Shown here: positions 7,505 through 14,453 of the stretch, one piece after another
Position numbering within the stretch: position 1 is the first letter of the stretch
How the letters are laid out: every line of letters begins with the position of its first letter
Origin: Acetothermia bacterium UBA3571
GTDB lineage: Bacteria; Bipolaricaulota; Bipolaricaulia; Bipolaricaulales; Bipolaricaulaceae
Length of the DNA: 19,792 nt
NCBI GenBank assembly: GCA_002375995.1
Contig: DFNI01000038.1
Span: 38,309-58,100 of the forward strand
Direction of reading: 5' to 3'
Made by a program: the position numbers and the translations under genes
The notes under the pieces: generated by a model
Seen by the model: only the letters and a program-made list of their open reading frames with translations
The model's database searches: none
What the model was told of the DNA's origin: nothing

Positions 7505-8704
7505 TTACACTTCCGGATACGTCCCCGCGAGGAGTTCCTCGAGGATGGGTGGGGCCGCGATATGCGATCTAACCAGGGCTTCCAGCTGTGGAGCCTTCTC
7601 ACCCAAGACCACAGCTCCCGTGAGCCTCCCTCGATGGTCCCAGACGAATTTGCGGTAGATCCCCCTTTCGGGATCGGCATAACAGGCTTCCGAATGTGGA
7701 CCACCTTGGGGCTGGGTGTTGCCCACACACAAGAGCTCAACCCCCACCACCTTGAGGCGCACGGAAGGAATTGTGCCGCCGTAGCGGGCACTTCCCGGTT
7801 CCACCATATTGGACGCCGCCACCCCTGCCTGTTCCCGGGCCGCGGGCACCATCCCGTAGACCTGGCCACGCCACTCGGCGGCGTCGCCACAGGCGAAGAT
7901 CCCCGGGGCATCAGATCGCATGAAGTCGTCCACCACCACTCCCCTCCCCACCGAGATCCCGGCTTCTTCGGCGAGCTCCACCCGGGGACGGATCCCAGCG
8001 GAGACGAGCACCATCTCCCCCTCCACAACCCTTCCGTCCTCGAGCTCCACCCCCTCCACTTCCATCTTCCCCCTGACCGCACGGCAACGGGCACCGGTGA
8101 GGACTTCGATCCCCATGTCCTCGAGGATGCGCGAGAGAACCTCCGAGCCCGGGGGATCGAGCTGGCGGGGGAGGAGCCATCCGTGGGCTTCCAGCACGGT
8201 AATGGAGAGGCCCCTTGCCACTAAGGCCCTGGCGGCCTCAAGCCCCAGTAAGCCCCCTCCCACCACGATGGCACGTTCCACCCTCTTCAGGTAAGCGATA
8301 ATCCGCTCCACATCGGCAGCACGCCGCAGGGTGAAAACCCCCTCCCTCTCCGCAAGCCCCGGGATCGGTGGACGGAACGCCTCGGCTCCGGTGGCCAAAA
8401 GCAAAGCATCGTACGGGATCCGTGTTCCGTCCCCGAGCTCCACCTCCTTCCTTTCGGGAAGGAGCCGAACGGCCCTCTTCCCCTGCTCATACGCAATCCC
8501 CTGTTTCTCGTACCAATCGGGGGGGAACGCCACTATCTCGGAGAGAGTTTTCTCCCCAGCCAGTACGGAGATGAGGGCGGGCCGGAGATAATAGAGGTAA
8601 GGCTCTTCTTGGAGGACAATGACCTCGGCGGAAGGATCCAGGGACCGGAGCTTGCGGGCGGCGGTGATCCCCGCGATCCCCCCGCCGACGATGGCATATC
8701 TCAT
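7505..8704 (-). CDS. NAD(P)H:rubredoxin oxidoreductase-like FAD enzyme (399 aa)
   Basis: This is a class I pyridine-nucleotide-disulfide-type flavoprotein that passes electrons from NAD(P)H to a small carrier, here most likely the adjacent rubredoxin. The FAD site is GGGIAG (7-12), the NAD(P)-binding Rossmann motif is VVGGGLLGLEAA (147-158), and the second FAD motif is FACGDAAEW. PYLYYLRP near residue 35 and the absence of a redox CxxxxC are typical of rubredoxin or NADH oxidase-like members. A longer frame starts at 8740, but ATG 8704 begins exactly at the family N-terminus (MRYAIVGGG), has AAGGTGGG before it, and overlaps the rubredoxin stop in an ATGA. In anaerobes this pair usually feeds electrons to oxygen- or superoxide-reducing enzymes. 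A nitrite reductase or NADH oxidase label is less likely. Confidence 0.88.
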   Translation of the reverse strand: MRYAIVGGGIAGITAARKLRSLDPSAEVIVLQEEPYLYYLRPALISVLAGEKTLSEIVAFPPDWYEKQGIAYEQGKRAVRLLPERKEVELGDGTRIPYDALLLATGAEAFRPPIPGLAEREGVFTLRRAADVERIIAYLKRVERAIVVGGGLLGLEAARALVARGLSITVLEAHGWLLPRQLDPPGSEVLSRILEDMGIEVLTGARCRAVRGKMEVEGVELEDGRVVEGEMVLVSAGIRPRVELAEEAGISVGRGVVVDDFMRSDAPGIFACGDAAEWRGQVYGMVPAAREQAGVAASNMVEPGSARYGGTIPSVRLKVVGVELLCVGNTQPQGGPHSEACYADPERGIYRKFVWDHRGRLTGAVVLGEKAPQLEALVRSHIAAPPILEELLAGTYPEV

Positions 8705-8862
8705 CCCACCTTCTCGAACATGCTCTTTGGGGCACCGCACTCCGGGCAGACCCAGGAGTCGGGGAGGTCCTCAAACGGAGTCCCGGGATCGATCCCTTGT
8801 GAGGGGTCGCCCTTCTGGGGGTCGTAGATCCAACCGCACACGGTGCATTCCCACTTTTCCAT
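8701..8862 (-). CDS. Rubredoxin (53 aa)
   Basis: This is a small one-iron electron carrier of the cytoplasm. The protein begins MEKWECTVCGWIYDP and continues to SWVCPECGAPKSMFEKVG. The Fe(Cys)4 ligands are C6, C9, C39 and C42 in two CxxCG knuckles, and aromatic residues W4, Y13, F30 and W37 form the core. AAGGAGGGAAG precedes the ATG at ideal distance. Its stop overlaps the ATG of the reductase by the ATGA arrangement, so the two are translated together and are presumably partners. The gene is below common length cut-offs and easy to miss. Confidence 0.96.
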   Translation of the reverse strand: MEKWECTVCGWIYDPQKGDPSQGIDPGTPFEDLPDSWVCPECGAPKSMFEKVG

Positions 8863-8964
8863 CTTCCCTCCTTCGGGTCATCGGGTCCCCAATTTTAGCC
8901 GCCGCAGGGGTGGGGCCAAATTATGTGCGGCAGCGCAGATGAACTGGCGCGATTTCCAACCCGG

Positions 8965-8973
8965 TGGTATATT
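8965..8973 (+). promoter_or_regulatory. Extended -10 promoter of the GntR-fusion gene
   Basis: TG-G-TATATT is an extended -10 element (TG at 8965-8966, hexamer 8968-8973), which can work without a strong -35. Only 14 nt separate it from the ATG at 8988, so the predicted 5' leader is about 7 nt, and no Shine-Dalgarno sequence is visible. The message would be almost leaderless. Confidence 0.5.
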
Positions 8974-8977
8974 GATT

Positions 8978-8986
8978 TTGAGCAGA
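8978..8986 (+). promoter_or_regulatory. Candidate operator word TTGAGCAGA (copy 1)
   Basis: This nonamer lies between the -10 box and the ATG of the GntR-fusion gene. The same nine bases occur on the minus strand at 15777-15769, just downstream of the strong promoter of the ABC transporter operon. A site shared by a regulator gene and its probable target operon is what an autoregulatory operator would look like. Alone it is only a 9-base match. Confidence 0.35.
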
Positions 8987-8987
8987 G

Positions 8988-10430
8988 ATGAATGCGTGGG
9001 AGTTCAAAGCGCAGCCGTCCCGACCGCTATACAAACAGCTCAAGGAATACATTCGCACCTGGATTGAGAGCAATCGTTTGCAGCCCGGGGACAAGATCCC
9101 CACAGAAAGGGAGCTCTCGCGCCTCCTGGGCGTCAGCCGCCTCACCGTACGCCAGGCCATCGCCGAACTGGTGGAAGAAGGGATCCTCTACCGGGTCCAG
9201 GGAAGCGGCACCTACGTCGCCGAAGCCGAGGCCCTCACCCTCCACGCCGTGGTATCGGAACGGGAGTGGGTCCGATACCTGCTCCAAGCGGAAAGTCGTT
9301 ACAACGAACGGAACGAACGCCGCCCGGTGCGTCTTGAAGTGGAGGTGGTGGGGCGCCCCCGCCTGAGGGAACGGATCATCTCCGCCGTGGCCGCGGGGGA
9401 GGCCCCGGACATCGTGCTCATCGATCTCGTATGGATGGCCGAGCTTGCGGCGCTCCATTTCTTCCTCCCCTTGGACGAGCTGGATCCCGGGTGGACCTCC
9501 TCCTACACCACCGACCTCCTCCCGGGCGTGAGGGAAGGGCTCGTGGTGGACGGCCATATATACGGGGTACAAGCGGACTTGAGCGTCACCGTCCTTTGGT
9601 ACCGAAAGGATATCCTCCAAGCAGCAGGACTCGAACCCCCACACACGTGGGAAGAGCTCTTAGCTCAGGCCACGACCATCCGGAGAGACGCAAAGCGTTA
9701 CGGGATCGGGGCGTTCCCCATCGCTTTCTGTGGCGGAGTGCGCGGGGGCGAGACCACGACATATCAGCTTTTGCCCCTCTTCTGGAGCGCGGGCGTGGAC
9801 TTGGTGAGGGGAGCGGAAGCGGGGATCACCGAAGACGCGGAGCGCCCGTTGACATTCCTTTCTCGACTTTTAGCGCGCCGCCTGGCTCCCCCGGAGGTAA
9901 TCTCCCTCCCCTGGGACGGTCCCCGGAAGCTCCTCGCCCGGGGCGAGGCGGTCTTCTCCTTTGGGGGAACCTACGAGAAGCGGGCCATCCAAGCGACGGC
10001 CCGCCTGGGCGAACGGGAGTTCCGGGAGAAGTACGGCATGGTGCCCGTTCCTGCCCCGAAGGGGAGCGCCCCGGCGGCGGCCACGGGCGGAATGGTGTTC
10101 GCGGTAACACGCCAGAGCGAGGACCGGGACGCCTCCCTCGGGATCCTGAAGGAACTCGCCTCTCCGGATCTGATGGAGGCCTTCTGCATCCGCACTGGGA
10201 GGCTCCCCAGCCGCCGCTCGGTGGCCGAGAGGCTGGAGGAGAGGAGCTGGTACCAGCGAGAGGAGATTTCCATCCTCCCCCACGCCCGGCCTCGGCCGGT
10301 GAACCCCCACTACGCGAAGATCTCGTACCAATTCCGCACCATGGTGGAAGAGGTGCTCGCGGGAAGGGCCTCACCGCGGGAGGCCATCGCCCGGGCCCGG
10401 GCCGGGATCGAGGCCATCCTCAGGGGTTGA
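8988..10430 (+). CDS. GntR winged-helix regulator fused to an ABC-type sugar-binding domain (480 aa)
   Basis: Residues about 11-78 form a GntR-family DNA-binding domain: a PTERELSRLLGVSRLTVRQA recognition helix segment (39-58) and the wing YRVQGSGTYVA (68-78). The remainder (about 85-480) looks like a full family-1 extracellular solute-binding protein, with APDIVLIDLVWMAELAA, an IYGVQADLSVTVLWYRKDIL hinge segment, HTWEELLAQA, and LARGEAVFSFGG near 325-335. There is no signal peptide or membrane segment, so the binding domain must work in the cytoplasm as the effector sensor, replacing the usual UTRA, FCD or LacI-type domain. The start ATG 8988 has no Shine-Dalgarno and is very near a promoter. 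It is convergent with mgs (11-nt overlap of 3' ends) and is the obvious candidate regulator of the mgs-ABC locus. The ligand is unknown; a sugar or mannosylglycerate is my inference. Confidence 0.9.
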   Translation: MNAWEFKAQPSRPLYKQLKEYIRTWIESNRLQPGDKIPTERELSRLLGVSRLTVRQAIAELVEEGILYRVQGSGTYVAEAEALTLHAVVSEREWVRYLLQAESRYNERNERRPVRLEVEVVGRPRLRERIISAVAAGEAPDIVLIDLVWMAELAALHFFLPLDELDPGWTSSYTTDLLPGVREGLVVDGHIYGVQADLSVTVLWYRKDILQAAGLEPPHTWEELLAQATTIRRDAKRYGIGAFPIAFCGGVRGGETTTYQLLPLFWSAGVDLVRGAEAGITEDAERPLTFLSRLLARRLAPPEVISLPWDGPRKLLARGEAVFSFGGTYEKRAIQATARLGEREFREKYGMVPVPAPKGSAPAAATGGMVFAVTRQSEDRDASLGILKELASPDLMEAFCIRTGRLPSRRSVAERLEERSWYQREEISILPHARPRPVNPHYAKISYQFRTMVEEVLAGRASPREAIARARAGIEAILRG

Positions 10431-11574
10431 CCCCAACTAGCGCCCGGTGGACGTACCGGGCCACCATCCGGTGCAGGTAATGGAGGGCGTGGTCGTACCC
10501 CCGCAGGGCTTCCGCAGTGGTGTATTGCAGGACCCGGGCGATCCAGAGCTTGAAAAGGAGTTCCACCCAATCCGGATCACCGGAGTCGAAGTGCTCGAGG
10601 AGCACGAGATACGTCTCGGCCCAGGCCTCCTCGTCCATGAACGAAAACCGCGGGTACTCCCGCGCTGCCAGCATCCCCTCCCGGACCTTTCGGGGAAAGA
10701 GCTCCAGGAGCGTCTCCTGGCGATCGCTCCAGTTCTCCCGGAGAAGATGCAGGGTGCGCTCGAAGTCGTAACCCACCTTCTCCTTCATCTCCTGGCGCAC
10801 GGGGCCGGGGTATTCGATGCGGTGCCGCGTTCCCTCGGGCACATCCTCGCCCTTCAGGCCCTTGAGGGCCGCGAAGCACTCGATCAGCATCGTTTTGAGG
10901 TCGGTAAGGGCTCCATAGAGCTTGTGGAGCTTCCCCACGTCCATGTAGATCTCGAAGATGGAGAGCCCGTGAGCCACCATGGAGAAGGTGTAGAGGGTGT
11001 CGATTCCCCAATCGGACTGTCGCCGCACCCGGGGATCGGAGAAGAGCCGCTCCGCGGCCTCCCGGGTGAGGAGGAGCTCCCCGCCCAGGGGCTGCTCGAT
11101 CCAAGGGAGGGCGGTGCGGGGCCAAAGGAGCGCGAACCCCGTGCGGGTGATCATCCAGGTGATCATGGCGTCGGTGGAGGAGCGGGGGAAGTAGTGGCGC
11201 ACCACTTGGTACCCTTCGTCCGCGGCCTCCTCGGCCTTGGTGATCCACTCCTGAGAGAAGGAGACGATGTCGGCGTCGTAGAAGTGGATCCGTCTGTGTT
11301 CAGTTTTCTCAAGTAGGTACTTGAGGGCGGTGTTCATCCCGTCGCCCTTCCCGGGACGCAGCTCCCCGATTCGCTCCTGTAGGATGACGGCTACGGATTT
11401 CCCGTGCTTCCGCGCGAGCTCCGGTGCCGCAGCGGATGTTTCGGCGAAGCAGCGGTCTTCGCTCGCCCCCACGCAGAGGACCTCATCTACCCGGGGGTGG
11501 GCAAGGGCGATCTCGACGTTCTTCAAGAGCACTTCCGGATCCTCTTCCTTAAACGGGAACACCACCAGAGACAT
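10420..11574 (-). CDS. mgs: Mannosylglycerate synthase, GT78 (384 aa)
   Basis: This enzyme transfers mannose from GDP-mannose to D-glycerate in one step, giving the compatible solute alpha-mannosylglycerate (the Rhodothermus marinus type). From remembered sequence the match to the R. marinus enzyme is strong through most of the length: MSLVVFPFK at the start, RPGKGDGMNTAL (73-84), the metal-binding D100-A-D102 in HFYDADI, EEAADEGYQVVRHYFPR (115-131), STDAMITWMITRTGFALLWP (133-152), QPLGGELL (161-168), SDWGIDTLYTF (187-197) and H217. The DAD and His positions coincide with those of the characterised protein. Length is close to the family (about 397). GGAGGTAACC precedes the ATG by a few bases, and the gene lies 15 nt after the ATPase gene, so it is the last cistron of the transporter operon. 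It may accept other sugar nucleotides, as the R. marinus enzyme does in vitro. Confidence 0.95.
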   Translation of the reverse strand: MSLVVFPFKEEDPEVLLKNVEIALAHPRVDEVLCVGASEDRCFAETSAAAPELARKHGKSVAVILQERIGELRPGKGDGMNTALKYLLEKTEHRRIHFYDADIVSFSQEWITKAEEAADEGYQVVRHYFPRSSTDAMITWMITRTGFALLWPRTALPWIEQPLGGELLLTREAAERLFSDPRVRRQSDWGIDTLYTFSMVAHGLSIFEIYMDVGKLHKLYGALTDLKTMLIECFAALKGLKGEDVPEGTRHRIEYPGPVRQEMKEKVGYDFERTLHLLRENWSDRQETLLELFPRKVREGMLAAREYPRFSFMDEEAWAETYLVLLEHFDSGDPDWVELLFKLWIARVLQYTTAEALRGYDHALHYLHRMVARYVHRALVGVNP

Positions 11575-11589
11575 GGTTACCTCCTATCT

Positions 11590-12687
11590 TCAGTCGAGTT
11601 TGAGGGCTTTCTGGGTGGCCTCGTCGAAGAGGCGTATCTTCCCTTTGGTCAGGACGAGGCCGATGGTCTGCCCGGGCCGGATGGCGAGGTCCGGGCTTGT
11701 GGCTACCTTGAGGACATCACTTCCCACCTGGACGGTGAGGAGCTGTTGGGAACCCAGGGGCTCGGAGACCACCACCTGGGCCGGCAGGGCCCCCTCGCCC
11801 GGCGTGGACCTGACCTCGATGTTCTCGGCCCTGATTCCCAAGATCAACGATTTCCCCGCCATATCCTTGAGCTTCCCTTGCCACTCCTCGTGGACCTCCA
11901 CGGAAAAGTCCCCCACCGCCAGGTATACCTCCCCATCTGTGCTCTTGACCTCGGCCCGGAGGAAGTTCATGGGAGGGGTGCCGATGAAGCCTCCCACGAA
12001 CACGCTGGCCGGCTTATCGTAGACCTCGTTGGGGGTATCAAGCTGCACGATCTCCCCTTCGCGCATCACCGCGATCCGATCCCCCAGGGAGAGGGCCTCG
12101 ATTTGATCGTGGGTTACGTAGACAGTGGTGGTTCCAACCTCCCGGTGGAGTTTCTTCAGCTCGGCCCTCATCTGGAGCCTAAGCAGCGCATCCAAGTTGG
12201 AGAGGGGCTCGTCCATCAGGAGTACCTCGGGGCGCATGACCAAGGCCCGGGCCACCGCCACCCGTTGCCGTTGGCCCCCGGAGAGTTGCGAGGGGTAGCG
12301 GTCGAGGAGCTCGTCTATTTGGAGGAGCTCCGCCACTTCTTTGACCGCCTTTTTTATCTCCTCTTTGGGGGTATGACGCATACGAAGCCCGAAGGCGATG
12401 TTCTGAGCCACGGTCATGTGGGGGAAAACGGCGTAGGACTGAAAGACCATGGCAATCCCCCTCTTGGATGGGGCAAGGGCGGTGACGTCGCGTCCCCCGA
12501 TGAAGACCTTGCCCTGGTCCACCCGCTCCAGTCCCGCAATGCAACGGAGGGTGGTGGTCTTGCCGCATCCGGAGGGCCCCAAAAGGACCAAGAACTCCTT
12601 CGGCTCCACCACGAGGTCCATGTCCTTTACCGCCACCACCTTCCCGAAGGTCTTCCGCACCTTCTCCAGACGAATTTCAGCCGCCAT
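11590..12687 (-). CDS. ABC sugar transporter ATPase, MalK/UgpC/MsmX type (365 aa)
   Basis: This is the energy-coupling subunit of a CUT1-type carbohydrate importer. Walker A is GPSGCGKTT (37-45), the Q-loop Q83 lies in FQSYAVFP, the signature is LSGGQ (135-139), Walker B ends in LLMDEP with D159/E160, the D-loop is SNLD, and the switch His is H193 in VTHDQ. Residues about 235-365 form the OB/TOBE regulatory domain of the MalK group. The start ATG is preceded by GAGAGGTGA and lies 3 nt after the stop of permease 2. ATPases of this type can serve several importers, so the partner specificity comes from the neighbouring permeases and binding protein. Confidence 0.96.
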   Translation of the reverse strand: MAAEIRLEKVRKTFGKVVAVKDMDLVVEPKEFLVLLGPSGCGKTTTLRCIAGLERVDQGKVFIGGRDVTALAPSKRGIAMVFQSYAVFPHMTVAQNIAFGLRMRHTPKEEIKKAVKEVAELLQIDELLDRYPSQLSGGQRQRVAVARALVMRPEVLLMDEPLSNLDALLRLQMRAELKKLHREVGTTTVYVTHDQIEALSLGDRIAVMREGEIVQLDTPNEVYDKPASVFVGGFIGTPPMNFLRAEVKSTDGEVYLAVGDFSVEVHEEWQGKLKDMAGKSLILGIRAENIEVRSTPGEGALPAQVVVSEPLGSQQLLTVQVGSDVLKVATSPDLAIRPGQTIGLVLTKGKIRLFDEATQKALKLD

Positions 12688-12690
12688 CGT

Positions 12691-13512
12691 TCACCTCTCT
12701 GCCGTGGCCCCGCCCCACATGTGGAAGAGGTACCGCCGGATTAGGAACATGAAGAACAGGGCGGGGAGGATCATGAAGAACCCGCCGGCGAACCGGAAGT
12801 AGAGGGGAGATGCTTGGATGGTGGTGAGGATGTGGGCCGGGAGAGTCCGGTTGTGCACCGTGAGGATGGTGGCGGCGAAGACCTCGTTCCAGGAGATGAC
12901 GAAGGTGAACATCGCCGCCGCGGCGAGGCCCGGCAACGCCAGGGGCAACGCCACCCGGGCGAAGGCTCCGAACCGGCTGCACCCCAGGGTCATGGCCGCC
13001 TCCTCCAGGTCCTTCGGCACCCCCATGAAGATCCCCGTGGTGATGATCACCGCGAAGGGAAGGGCCATGGCGGTGTGGATCAGGGCCACCCCGATCAAGG
13101 TGTCGTAAAGCCCCCACTTGATGAAGGTGACGGCCAGGGGAACCGCGAGCAGGGCGGTGGGGAACATCCGGGTGATGAGGATCCCCAGGCGGAACCCCTC
13201 CCGTCCCCGGAAATAGAACCGCGCCACCGCGTACCCCGCCGGGGCCCCCACCGCCAGGGTGAAGGCCAGGGTGAGGAGCGCCACCCACACGCTGTTCAAA
13301 AGCGAGGTTAACACCCCGTATGAGTTCAGGAAGAAACGCATCGTGTCCAGGGAAAAGTGGCTGGGGATGATGGACTTGGGCCAAAGGTAGATCTCGTTCC
13401 TCGGGGTAAAAGACGAAATCCCGATGAAGAAGATCGGAACGAGTACCCACAGGGCAAAAGTGAGGACCGCCATGTAGAGCAGGGTGCGCCGCAGCAGCTG
13501 CGGGAAGCTCAC
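12691..13512 (-). CDS. ABC sugar permease, MalG-type (273 aa)
   Basis: This inner-membrane permease of the CUT1 family has about six hydrophobic spans: roughly 12-33, 72-98, 108-132, 140-162, 186-208 and 240-262. The EAA loop that docks on the ATPase reads EEAAMTLGCSRFGAFARVALP (about 170-190), with the conserved Gly. The gene starts with GTG at 13512, overlapping the stop of permease 1 in a GTGA, and a near-perfect GGAGGTGAT Shine-Dalgarno sits in the end of that gene. Translational coupling is therefore expected. Confidence 0.95.
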   Translation of the reverse strand: MSFPQLLRRTLLYMAVLTFALWVLVPIFFIGISSFTPRNEIYLWPKSIIPSHFSLDTMRFFLNSYGVLTSLLNSVWVALLTLAFTLAVGAPAGYAVARFYFRGREGFRLGILITRMFPTALLAVPLAVTFIKWGLYDTLIGVALIHTAMALPFAVIITTGIFMGVPKDLEEAAMTLGCSRFGAFARVALPLALPGLAAAAMFTFVISWNEVFAATILTVHNRTLPAHILTTIQASPLYFRFAGGFFMILPALFFMFLIRRYLFHMWGGATAER

Positions 13513-14387
13513 CCCCGGATCACCTCCATCCTAGACTTCAAGAACTTGAGGTAGAACCAGGTCATCCCGATGGAGATCACCATGAGCAAAACGGCGTAGG
13601 CGGAAGCGATGTGGCTGTTGCGGTAGAAGAAGTGCCAAAAGTAGGCCTCGCCGGCCAATACGGGGATGATATCGCCCGCCAGCGCCAGCACCACGGCGAA
13701 AGTTTGGAGTGCAAAGATGGTGCGGATGATGAGGGCCGACTGGAGCGAGGGCTTGAGCAGGGGGAGGATCACGTACCATATCTTCTTCCACCCCCGCGCC
13801 CCGAGGACCTCGGCGGCTTCTAGGTAATCCTTGGAGATCATCTGCAACCCAGCCACCAGGATCACCATCACGATGGCCGTGGCCCGCCAATGCTCCGCGG
13901 CCACCACCGCCAGGAAGGTGAGGCCGATGTTTTGATAGGAGATGTAGTAGATGGGCTTATCTATGATCCCCAGGGAGTAGAGGATAGAGTTCAAGAAACC
14001 GTGTTGAGTGAAGATGGAGAGCCATATGAGCCCCGCAGCAAGATCCGAGATCCCCAGGGGAAGCGCGAAGATATAGAGGAAGAACCGGGATCCCCTGAAG
14101 CCGGCGTTCACCAAGAGGGCCATGGCCAGGGCGGTGATCACCTGGATGGGGACGATGGTCAACGCCAAGAAGAACGTATACTTCAGGGCCTCGATGAACC
14201 GCACGTCCCCCACCATCCGCTGAAAATATTCCAGGGTGAAGACCCCCTCGTCGCTGCGGAAGGCGAGGATGACCGCGTTGAAAAGGGGCATCAAAAAGAA
14301 GATCCCGATGAAGATCAGGGTGGGGAGGAGAAGCCAATAGGGGAGGAATGTATCCGTCCCCAGCACTTGGCGGAGTCTCGTGTTCAT
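13509..14387 (-). CDS. ABC sugar permease, MalF-type (292 aa)
   Basis: This is the second membrane subunit of the CUT1-type importer. The first hydrophobic span is about 16-42, followed by a short periplasmic segment, and then further spans near 68-95, 102-127, 155-182, 218-240 and 262-282. The EAA motif is LEAAEVLGARGWKKIWYVIL (189-208). Unlike the rest of the operon, there is no recognisable Shine-Dalgarno before ATG 14387, and the gene follows a strong hairpin. Its translation and dosage are thus probably lower than those of the binding protein. Confidence 0.95.
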   Translation of the reverse strand: MNTRLRQVLGTDTFLPYWLLLPTLIFIGIFFLMPLFNAVILAFRSDEGVFTLEYFQRMVGDVRFIEALKYTFFLALTIVPIQVITALAMALLVNAGFRGSRFFLYIFALPLGISDLAAGLIWLSIFTQHGFLNSILYSLGIIDKPIYYISYQNIGLTFLAVVAAEHWRATAIVMVILVAGLQMISKDYLEAAEVLGARGWKKIWYVILPLLKPSLQSALIIRTIFALQTFAVVLALAGDIIPVLAGEAYFWHFFYRNSHIASAYAVLLMVISIGMTWFYLKFLKSRMEVIRG

Positions 14388-14404
14388 CGGCCAGATGTTA
14401 AGAG

Positions 14405-14437
14405 AAAAAGAGGGGGAGGGTGTACCCTCCCCCTCTT
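14405..14437 (-). terminator. Terminator-like hairpin between binding-protein and permease genes
   Basis: Reading the minus strand, a perfect 14-bp arm pair (14437-14424 with 14421-14408, AAGAGGGGGAGGGT and its complement) closes a 2-nt loop, in practice a 4-nt loop on 13 bp. The next bases are five T (14409-14405). It lies in the 66-nt gap after the binding-protein stop. Such intra-operon hairpins commonly act as partial terminators or 3' stabilisers that raise binding-protein mRNA over permease mRNA. Confidence 0.8.
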
Positions 14438-14453
14438 GCGCTCACGGTGCGTC

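Larger units (their letters stand above)
8863..8987. promoter_or_regulatory. Divergent promoter region between rubredoxin and the GntR-fusion gene
   Basis: This 125-nt gap must hold both promoters. On the minus strand, CATAAT and TAAAAT-like hexamers occur (near 8921-8927 and 8893-8898), but neither has a good -35. An imperfect inverted repeat, GCCGCCGCA (8898-8906) and TGCGGCAGC (8926-8934), one mismatch, 19-nt spacer, could be a binding site. The plus-strand promoter is listed separately. Confidence 0.45.

Noticed and set aside
7328..8224. 298-codon plus-strand open frame starting near the transposase remnant
   Set aside because: Most of it is antisense to the rubredoxin reductase; the His/Pro-rich product shows no family features.
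11404..12744. 446-codon plus-strand open frame across mgs and the ATPase gene
   Set aside because: Antisense shadow of two well-supported minus-strand genes; no recognisable motif and no ribosome site.
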